A stretch of DNA of 16,342 nt from JBEGTT01 sp041179245 (GTDB lineage Bacteria > Pseudomonadota > Gammaproteobacteria > Burkholderiales > Rhodocyclaceae): the NCBI GenBank assembly GCA_041179245.1, contig JBEGTT010000186.1, forward strand, positions 1 to 16,342. Direction: 5' to 3'. Of the stretch, positions 1 to 5,627 are shown piece after piece. The notes under the pieces are model-generated. The model saw only the letters and a list, made by a program, of their open reading frames with translations, was not told the DNA's origin and did no database searches. Position 1 is the stretch's first letter, and each line of letters starts with the position of its first letter. Made by a program: the position numbers and the translations under genes.

Positions 1-382
1 GGTTTTTGATCACTGGATCGGCAGCAACCCAATGTTCGTTTTGTAAGACGTTGAAAAAACAACTCTCACGGCCAGTATGGCAGGCCATTCCGCCGACTTG
101 TTCAATCTCTAATAAAAGAACATCGCCATCGCAGTCAGTACGAATTGAACGAACGTTCTGGAAATGGCCAGATTCTTCGCCCTTGTGCCATAAACGCTGA
201 CGGGATCGTGACCAATAGATCACTTGACCACTGGTGAGGGTTTTTTCCAGCGACTCTTTGTTCATGTAGGCAAACATCACCACCCTGCCTGTTGAAGCCT
301 CCTGCGCAATCGCTGGGATCATGCCGTCGGCGTCCCATTTTAGGGCAGCCAGAAAAGGGAGGGAGCGGTCTAGATCAGCCAT
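1..382 (-). CDS. hisI: Phosphoribosyl-AMP cyclohydrolase HisI (C-terminus cut by window edge)
   Basis: HisI is the cytoplasmic cyclohydrolase that opens the adenine ring of phosphoribosyl-AMP to give ProFAR, the third step of histidine synthesis. Reading leftward from the ATG at 382, 127 codons are visible (MADLDRSLPFLAALKWDADG at the start). The metal-binding DCDGD motif is at residues 83-87 and the CHTGRESCF block at 101-109, with Cys101, His102 and Cys108; these are family hallmarks. The single-domain protein is usually about 130 residues, so only a few residues are missing beyond the edge. Whether a HisE domain or gene follows cannot be seen. The ATG lies 3 bases past the hisF stop, so the two are translated from one message. 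No strong Shine-Dalgarno sequence is visible; a GAGG lies about 15 bases upstream, inside the end of hisF. Confidence 0.96.
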   Translation of the reverse strand, partial: MADLDRSLPFLAALKWDADGMIPAIAQEASTGRVVMFAYMNKESLEKTLTSGQVIYWSRSRQRLWHKGEESGHFQNVRSIRTDCDGDVLLLEIEQVGGMACHTGRESCFFNVLQNEHWVAADPVIKN

Positions 383-385
383 TGT

Positions 386-1144
386 TTATAGTCGAACCTC
401 AATGCCCTGAGCCGCCATATATTCCTTGGCCTGACGAACGGTGTATTCACCAAAGTGGAAAATAGAGGCTGCTAGCACAGCATCTGCATGGCCAAGGGTT
501 ACCCCCTCAGCGAGATGTTGCAGGTTGCCCACGCCCCCAGAGGCAATCACAGGAATCTTGATGGCATCCGCAACGGCGCGGGTCAGTGCCAAGTCAAAAC
601 CATTTTTAGTGCCATCGCGGTCCATGCTGGTCAGCAGAATCTCACCGGCACCGAGAGACTCTACCTTTTTTGCCCATTCAATGGCGTCAAGGCCGGTATC
701 GTTGCGTCCGCCGTGGGTAAAGACATGCCATTGGCCGGGAGTGACTTGCTTGGCATCAATGGCGACGACAATACACTGCGAACCCACCTTGCTGGATGCA
801 TCAAAGACAAGATCCGGATTATTTACCGCAGCGGTATTCATGGAAACCTTGTCCGCACCGGCATTGAGCAAGCGGCGAACGTCTTCAACCTTGCGCACTC
901 CGCCGCCCACCGTCAGGGGGATAAAAACTTGTGAAGCACAGGCTTCGACGATGTGCAGGATGATGTCGCGCTGGTCAGAAGAGGCAGTGATGTCAAGGAA
1001 GGTGACTTCGTCAGCCCCTTGCTCGTCATAACGGCGCGCAATTTCAATCGGGTCACCGGCGTCGCGTAGGTCAACAAAATTAGTGCCTTTCACGACCCGG
1101 CCTGCGGTGACGTCCAAACAAGGAATGATTCGTTTGGCAAGCAT
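386..1144 (-). CDS. hisF: Imidazole glycerol phosphate synthase cyclase subunit HisF
   Basis: HisF is the (beta/alpha)8-barrel cyclase half of imidazole glycerol phosphate synthase. It takes ammonia from its partner HisH and turns PRFAR into imidazole glycerol phosphate and AICAR. The 252-residue length is normal. The start MLAKRIIPCLDV gives the catalytic Asp11, and AIDAKQ near 128-133 gives the second catalytic Asp130. The phosphate-binding TVGGGVR (79-84) and ASGGVG (201-206) loops and DRDGTKNGFD (175-184) are present. The ATG overlaps the last base of the hisA stop (TAATG), typical of translational coupling, and an AGG lies upstream within the end of hisA. Its glutaminase partner is two genes upstream in this operon. 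HisF and HisA are ancient homologues, but the CLD and RDGTKNG signatures separate this gene from hisA. Confidence 0.98.
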   Translation of the reverse strand: MLAKRIIPCLDVTAGRVVKGTNFVDLRDAGDPIEIARRYDEQGADEVTFLDITASSDQRDIILHIVEACASQVFIPLTVGGGVRKVEDVRRLLNAGADKVSMNTAAVNNPDLVFDASSKVGSQCIVVAIDAKQVTPGQWHVFTHGGRNDTGLDAIEWAKKVESLGAGEILLTSMDRDGTKNGFDLALTRAVADAIKIPVIASGGVGNLQHLAEGVTLGHADAVLAASIFHFGEYTVRQAKEYMAAQGIEVRL

Positions 1145-1884
1145 TAGTTGCCTAGCTCGTCAGCAAGGGCTTGAGCCACCTTGAAATCCAATGACCCGTC
1201 GTAAACTGCACGGCCTGCGATAGTGCCGATAATGCCTTCGTTTTCAACGGCGCAAAGTTGCTTAATGTCGTCTAGGTTAGACAATCCGCCGGAAGCAATC
1301 ACGGGAATGGTCAGCGCCTGAGCCAGTCGTACGGTAGCCTCGATATTGATGCCAGAAAGCATGCCGTCACGGCCAATGTCGGTATAAATAATCGATTCCA
1401 CGCCGTAGTCTTCGAATTTTTTGGCTAGATCAACGACGTCGTGCCCGGTGAGTTTTGACCAACCATCGGTGGCCACTTTGCCGTCCTTAGCATCCAGTCC
1501 AACGATGATGTGACCAGGGAATGCAGCGCAGGCATCATGCAGGAAACCGGGGTTTTTAACGGCTGCAGTGCCAATGATGACATAGCTAAGTCCGTCATCA
1601 AGACAACGTTCGATAGTTTCGAGGTCGCGAATACCGCCCCCCAGTTGTACCGGAATGTCGTCACCGACTTCTTTCAGAATGGCTTTAATCGCCGAGGCGT
1701 TTTTGGGCTTGCCTGCAAACGCACCATCCAAATCAACTAGATGAAGACGTCGTGCGCCTTGGACTAGCCAATTGGCAGCCATGTCGGCAGGGTTTTCAGA
1801 AAAAACGGTAGCCTGTTCCATCAGGCCTTGTTTCAAACGGACACACTGGCCGTTCTTCAGATCAATGGCGGGAATGATCAGCAT
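1144..1884 (-). CDS. hisA: ProFAR isomerase HisA
   Basis: HisA catalyses the Amadori isomerisation of ProFAR to PRFAR, the fourth step of histidine synthesis, as a (beta/alpha)8 barrel. The 246-residue length is normal. Asp8 in MLIIPAIDLKNG is the catalytic base, and Asp169 in YTDIGRDGML (167-176) is the catalytic acid. Phosphate-binding loops LGGGIRD (81-87) and ASGGLSN (197-203) are visible. The stop shares one base with the hisF start. Upstream, a 53-bp gap separates it from hisH, the largest break in this his series. No good Shine-Dalgarno sequence precedes the ATG, which follows the string ATCACTCCC on the coding strand. I see no convincing promoter or terminator in that gap, so the gene is probably read from the same message as hisH. 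Confidence 0.97.
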   Translation of the reverse strand: MLIIPAIDLKNGQCVRLKQGLMEQATVFSENPADMAANWLVQGARRLHLVDLDGAFAGKPKNASAIKAILKEVGDDIPVQLGGGIRDLETIERCLDDGLSYVIIGTAAVKNPGFLHDACAAFPGHIIVGLDAKDGKVATDGWSKLTGHDVVDLAKKFEDYGVESIIYTDIGRDGMLSGINIEATVRLAQALTIPVIASGGLSNLDDIKQLCAVENEGIIGTIAGRAVYDGSLDFKVAQALADELGN

Positions 1885-1937
1885 GGGAGTGATTTATCGC
1901 AAAAGTGAATGGGGGAAATGTAAGGTAAAGGCCTGAC

Positions 1938-2579
1938 TTAGGGTTGCCAAACCAAGAAGTTTTTTAATAACTGAAGTCCATCTTTGGCACTTTTTTCTGG
2001 GTGAAACTGAACTGCAAAGATGTTATCCCTACCCACAGCACAGGTAAAGGGAACACCGTATTCGGTGACGCCTTGCACCAGTGCCGGATCGGCAGGTTGC
2101 ACACAATAGCTGTGCACGAAGTAAAACCGGGAAGCATTTGGAATGTTTGCCCACATCGGATGCGGGCGCTGATGCACCTCATTCCAACCCATATGCGGAA
2201 CTTTGAGAATCTGCCCGTCAGCAGCGATCATGTTGTCTTGCGGAAAACGGCGAACATCGCCGGGGAAAATACCGAGCCCTGGAACGTCTCCTTCCTCGCT
2301 ATGCTCGAACAACATTTGCTGGCCGATACAGATACCCAGAAAGGGCTTGTTGGCGGCAGCATCCAACACAGCCTGCTTCAAGCCGCGTTCAGCGAGCTCG
2401 CGCATACAGTCAGGCATCGCACCTTGGCCGGGAAACACGACTCGTTCAGCGTCAGCAACCACTTGAGGATCGCTGGTGACCACAACTTGTTTACCATCAG
2501 CAACATGTTCTAGCGCCTTGGACACAGAGCGCAAATTGCCCATGCCGTAATCAATGACGGCGATACTCGCGTTCGCCAT
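1938..2579 (-). CDS. hisH: Imidazole glycerol phosphate synthase glutaminase subunit HisH
   Basis: HisH is the class I glutamine amidotransferase that hydrolyses glutamine and passes ammonia to HisF. At 213 residues it is the usual size. The catalytic triad is readable: Cys84 in the nucleophile elbow GICIGQQMLFE, and His193 and Glu195 in QFHPEKS. The N-terminal IDYGMGNLRSV (9-19) and PGQGAMPDCM (50-59, oxyanion-strand region) motifs are typical, and HMGWNEV (129-135) is a conserved HisH block at the HisF interface. The ATG shares one base with the hisB stop (TAATG). An AAGGGA about 10 bases upstream, inside hisB, is a plausible ribosome binding site. The enzyme works only as a complex with HisF, encoded two genes downstream. 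Confidence 0.97.
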   Translation of the reverse strand: MANASIAVIDYGMGNLRSVSKALEHVADGKQVVVTSDPQVVADAERVVFPGQGAMPDCMRELAERGLKQAVLDAAANKPFLGICIGQQMLFEHSEEGDVPGLGIFPGDVRRFPQDNMIAADGQILKVPHMGWNEVHQRPHPMWANIPNASRFYFVHSYCVQPADPALVQGVTEYGVPFTCAVGRDNIFAVQFHPEKSAKDGLQLLKNFLVWQP

Positions 2580-3166
2580 TACAGCGTTCCCTTGGTCGAT
2601 GGCATGACACCCGCCATGCGCGCATCCGGTGTGGCCGCCATACGTAATGCGCGACCAAAGGCTTTGAAGATGGTTTCGGCTTGATGGTGAGCATTCACGC
2701 CGCGCAAGTTGTCGATATGCAGGGTCATCCCGGCATGATTGACGACGCCTTGGAAAAATTCGCGGAACAAATCAACATCAAACTCACCAATGGCAGCACG
2801 GGTAAATTCCACATTGAACTCCAAACCCGGGCGGCCAGACAGATCAATCACCACGCGTGACAACGCCTCATCCAGTGGGACATAAGCGTGACCGTAACGA
2901 GTCAGGCCCTTCTTGTCGCCCCACGCTTTAGCGAGTGCTTGACCGAGGGTGATACCGATATCTTCAACGGTGTGATGGGCATCAATGTGCAAATCGCCGT
3001 TAGCTGAAATATCCAGATCAATCATCCCGTGGCGGGCGATCTGGTCCAGCATGTGATCGAGAAAGGGGACGCCAGTGGCAAATTTGCCCGTCCCCATTCC
3101 GTCAAGATTGAGGGAAACCTGAATCTGGGTTTCCAGTGTGTTGCGAGAAATGTCTGCTTGCCGCAT
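2579..3166 (-). CDS. hisB: Imidazoleglycerol-phosphate dehydratase HisB
   Basis: This is the monofunctional dehydratase, 195 residues, converting imidazole glycerol phosphate to imidazole acetol phosphate. It lacks the N-terminal histidinol-phosphatase domain found in E. coli. Manganese-binding histidine motifs are visible: DAHHTVEDIG in the first half and NAHHQAETIFKAFGRA in the second, the two halves of the internally duplicated fold. The protein ends PSTKGTL, a common HisB C-terminus. The frame stays open to a TTG at 3211, but I chose the ATG at 3166 because homologues begin MRxAxxxRNTLET. The longer start would also overlap the candidate promoter. The Shine-Dalgarno sequence is poor. The next gene upstream on this strand is the deaD helicase, 105 bp away. 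hisC, hisD and hisG are not adjacent. Confidence 0.96.
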   Translation of the reverse strand: MRQADISRNTLETQIQVSLNLDGMGTGKFATGVPFLDHMLDQIARHGMIDLDISANGDLHIDAHHTVEDIGITLGQALAKAWGDKKGLTRYGHAYVPLDEALSRVVIDLSGRPGLEFNVEFTRAAIGEFDVDLFREFFQGVVNHAGMTLHIDNLRGVNAHHQAETIFKAFGRALRMAATPDARMAGVMPSTKGTL

Positions 3167-3210
3167 GTCTAAAGTGCCCAGTGTGCCAATGGCAGGTGGA
3201 AAACAGGGCA

Positions 3211-3237
3211 ATCATACCATCAAGCGATTCAGCTCAA
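3211..3237 (-). promoter_or_regulatory. Candidate extended -10 promoter for hisB
   Basis: In the 105-bp gap between deaD and hisB, the minus strand reads TTGAGC (3237-3232), a 15-bp spacer, then TATGAT (3216-3211). A TGG directly before the -10 makes the extended -10 form TGNTATAAT with one mismatch in the hexamer. Transcription would start near 3204, leaving a leader of roughly 38 bases. The short spacer and imperfect -35 are tolerable with an extended -10. This is pattern matching only. No deaD terminator is visible in the gap, so hisB may also be reached by read-through. Confidence 0.4.
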
Positions 3238-3271
3238 AGGGTTCTGGCAACACAACTGGAGGATGTGACTT

Positions 3272-5332
3272 TTACTCTTCGCTACGTTTCTTGGGTTTCC
3301 CAGCATAGCCTTGGCCCTGTGTTTGCGCACCGCGATTGCCACCAAACGGTGGGCGGTCACCAAAAGGTTTGCGCTCTGGGCGTTCTCCGCGATCACCACG
3401 ATCTCCTCCTCGGCCTTCCCAAGGTTTAGCGCCACCAACTGGCGGTGCTTTGCGGGGAGGACGTGAGCCACCTTCGCGAGGGCCTTCGTTGCCACTACTA
3501 ACAGCTGCAGCGCCCGCTTCGCGAACAATGTTCAGTTGCTGCTGGCAGACCCAGGTGCGTTTCAGGCGTTGCACGATGTCGGCGGATAGATCATCGGGCA
3601 AATCGACTGTACTGTGGGTATCTAGCAAATTGATACGGCCAATCAGACGGCTCGGCAAACCACTTTCATTGGCAATAGCACCAACAATGTTTTTTGGCTG
3701 AACGCCATGCTCGCGGCCCACTTCAATCCGGTAAGTCGCCATGCCCGGTGCTGGGCCGGCAGAACGGTCACGAGGTGTACGATCGGTGCGTTCAGTACGT
3801 TCCCCACGATCTGGGCGATCTTCGCGGGGAGGACGTTCGGTCCACTCACCGCGCTCTGAACGATCCGGGCGCTCAGTACGTTCGGAGCGTTCTGCTCGAT
3901 CACCTCTTGGCGCACCTCGTTCAAAACGAGCCTTGCTGTCTTTGGGATCAAACGGCGGACGCTCACTTCTTTCACGGTCAAAACGTTCGGCACGGACGGG
4001 TTCTGCTTCCCGTTCTTTCGGACGCAAAGGACGTTCTTTCTGAACCAAGAAAGCCAGTGCCGCTGCAATTTCATGCGTACCGACGTTCTTTTCTTGCTCC
4101 AATGTCACCACGATGTCTTCAAAGAAGCTCAGGTCTTCCGCATCCAGCACATCGCTAATTTGTTGCTTGAACAAGCTAATACGCTTATCGGTTACCGCTT
4201 GGCGCGATGGCAAGGTTAGCGGGGCAATCGCTTGGCGTGTTACCCGTTCGATGGTGCGCAACATGCGAATTTCACGCGGCGCCACAAATAGGATGGCAGT
4301 CCCAGCACGACCCGCACGTCCGGTCCGACCAATCCGGTGAACGTAGGCTTCTGCGTCATAAGGAATGTCGTAATTAATCACGTGCGTCACACGGGCCACG
4401 TCGATACCACGAGCGGCCACATCCGTAGCAATCACGATGTCGAGCTGACCGTTTTTGAGTTGCTCAATGGTACGTTCGCGCATTTGTTGGTTCAGGTCGC
4501 CATTCAATGCCGCTGCGGAGTAACCACGAGCTTCCAGCTTTTCAGCCAGTTCCACCGTTGCGGTTTTGGTGCGAACAAAAATCAGCGCCGCATCAAAGCC
4601 TTCTTCCACTTCCAGAATCCGGGTAAGGGCATCCAGCTTGTGCATGCCGGACACTTGCCAGTAACACTGACGAATCGCAGCAACCGTCGCAGTTGCAGAT
4701 TTGATCTTGATTTCTTGCGGGTCACGCTGGTATTTCTGGGTTACACGGCGGATTTGTTCTGGCATCGTCGCCGAGAACAGTGCGGTCTGACGCGTCACTG
4801 GTGTATGTTCAAGAATCCATTCCACATCATCGATAAAGCCCATGCGTAGCATTTCGTCGGCTTCGTCCAGAATCAACATTTTCAGGTTATCGAGCGACAG
4901 TGTTTTACGTTCCAGGTGATCCATAACGCGACCTGGCGTACCCACGATGACGTGAGCGCCACGCGCCAGCTGTTTCAACTGGATGGTGTAACTTTGTCCA
5001 CCGTAAATCGGCAAAACGTGAAAACCAGGAATGTGCTTGGCGTACGACTGGAAGGCTTCTGAAACCTGAATTGCGAGTTCACGTGTAGGTGCCAGTACCA
5101 GCACCTGTGGTTTCATCAGTTTGACATCCACGTTTTGCAGAGCTGGTAAGGCAAACGCTGCGGTTTTACCCGTTCCGGTTTGAGCCATCCCCAGCAAATC
5201 CTTACCTTGTAGAAGGATCGGAATACATTGCGCCTGAATGGGGGACGGGGTTTCATAACCCACATCCGTCAAAGCTTGGAGAATTTGCGGGGATAACCCC
5301 AGTTCACTAAAGGTTTCTACAGGAGACGTCAT
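3272..5332 (-). CDS. deaD: DEAD-box RNA helicase, DeaD/CsdA type
   Basis: This ATP-dependent RNA helicase is of the cold-shock/ribosome-assembly type, 686 residues from the ATG at 5332 (a GTG lies just before it at 5335). The helicase core, about residues 8-370, has all motifs in order: Q motif (GYETPSPIQ, 25-33), Walker A AQTGTGKT (50-57), PTRELA (82-87), GTPGR (131-135), DEAD (156-159), SAT (187-189), ATDVAARGID (302-311) and HRIGRTGR (332-339). A DbpA-like RNA-binding fold follows at about 531-604 (TYRIEVGREHGV, NIVGAIANESGLPSRLIG, HSTVDLP), closely like E. coli DeaD. A linker of about 90 residues rich in Arg, Glu and Asp joins the two parts. A Gly/Arg/Pro-rich tail ends in KPKKRSEE; both are suited to RNA binding. 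No Shine-Dalgarno sequence is obvious, and a hairpin abuts the start. RhlE and DbpA are excluded by the domain order and by similarity of the RNA-binding domain. Confidence 0.94.
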   Translation of the reverse strand: MTSPVETFSELGLSPQILQALTDVGYETPSPIQAQCIPILLQGKDLLGMAQTGTGKTAAFALPALQNVDVKLMKPQVLVLAPTRELAIQVSEAFQSYAKHIPGFHVLPIYGGQSYTIQLKQLARGAHVIVGTPGRVMDHLERKTLSLDNLKMLILDEADEMLRMGFIDDVEWILEHTPVTRQTALFSATMPEQIRRVTQKYQRDPQEIKIKSATATVAAIRQCYWQVSGMHKLDALTRILEVEEGFDAALIFVRTKTATVELAEKLEARGYSAAALNGDLNQQMRERTIEQLKNGQLDIVIATDVAARGIDVARVTHVINYDIPYDAEAYVHRIGRTGRAGRAGTAILFVAPREIRMLRTIERVTRQAIAPLTLPSRQAVTDKRISLFKQQISDVLDAEDLSFFEDIVVTLEQEKNVGTHEIAAALAFLVQKERPLRPKEREAEPVRAERFDRERSERPPFDPKDSKARFERGAPRGDRAERSERTERPDRSERGEWTERPPREDRPDRGERTERTDRTPRDRSAGPAPGMATYRIEVGREHGVQPKNIVGAIANESGLPSRLIGRINLLDTHSTVDLPDDLSADIVQRLKRTWVCQQQLNIVREAGAAAVSSGNEGPREGGSRPPRKAPPVGGAKPWEGRGGDRGDRGERPERKPFGDRPPFGGNRGAQTQGQGYAGKPKKRSEE

Positions 5333-5333
5333 C

Positions 5334-5358
5334 ACGGACTTTCACAAAAGAAGCCCGT
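5334..5358 (-). promoter_or_regulatory. Stem-loop abutting the deaD start codon
   Basis: On the coding (minus) strand ACGGGCTT (5358-5351) can pair with AAGTCCGT (5341-5334) around a 9-base loop, CTTTTGTGA. This gives seven Watson-Crick pairs and one G-U pair. The 3' arm ends two bases before the ATG at 5332 and covers the zone where a ribosome binding site should lie. No Shine-Dalgarno sequence is evident outside it. A structure that hides the initiation region would be a reasonable control point for a cold-induced helicase. That role is inference; only the base pairing is seen. Confidence 0.4.
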
Positions 5359-5422
5359 TACAGCGTGCTAAACACCGGTTTCAACCAACTTCAGTGCTGT
5401 CTTGGGCTATGAAAAAAGAATG

Positions 5423-5488
5423 GATACAAAGTATCGAATTTTGTGCATTGCACAAAATGGGCGTGCATTGTAACGGCTTTACGGCTTT
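5423..5488. promoter_or_regulatory. Cluster of inverted and direct repeats between deaD and the chemoreceptor gene
   Basis: Within the 295-bp divergent spacer lie several perfect short repeats in 66 bp. GATAC-AAA-GTATC is at 5423-5435. A 9-bp inverted repeat ATTTTGTGC / GCACAAAAT with a 3-base centre spans 5438-5458. The octamer GTGCATTG occurs at 5443-5450 (inside the dyad) and again at 5463-5470, exactly 20 bp apart. A head-to-tail duplication of ACGGCTTT occupies 5473-5488. Dyads two helical turns from a half-copy look like an operator for a dimeric regulator. It sits about 105-180 bp upstream of deaD and 140-205 bp upstream of the chemoreceptor. No strong sigma-70 or sigma-28 promoter was found beside it; the rest of the spacer holds nothing else I can support. 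Confidence 0.4.
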
Positions 5489-5627
5489 CAGTGTCAGTTG
5501 AGTGATATGAATATAGGCAGCCGTGATGTTATGAAGCCTTGATATTGCTGGAAAAACAATGGAATTCATGGTGCCTTAGTTGATTTCTGCCTTTAGAATG
5601 GAAGCCACACACTGAGTAGGGGGTTTC

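Noticed and set aside
2579..3211. Longer HisB starting from TTG at 3211
   Set aside because: The extra 15 residues are not part of HisB as known, and the start would fall on the candidate -10 box. The ATG at 3166 gives the standard N-terminus.
3741..4043. Plus-strand Arg/Ser-rich frame of 100 codons
   Set aside because: It is the antisense shadow of the Arg/Glu-rich linker of deaD; the SR-like look comes from the complement of the repeated codons.
5381..5569. 62-codon minus-strand frame in the deaD-chemoreceptor spacer
   Set aside because: It has no recognisable domain and a composition unlike neighbouring proteins, and it spans the repeat cluster. It is best explained as chance.
5471..5627. 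Sigma-28 (FliA) promoter for the chemoreceptor gene
   Set aside because: No TAAA-N15-GCCGATAA-like pair was found. GCCGTGAT near 5519 lacks a matching upstream box.
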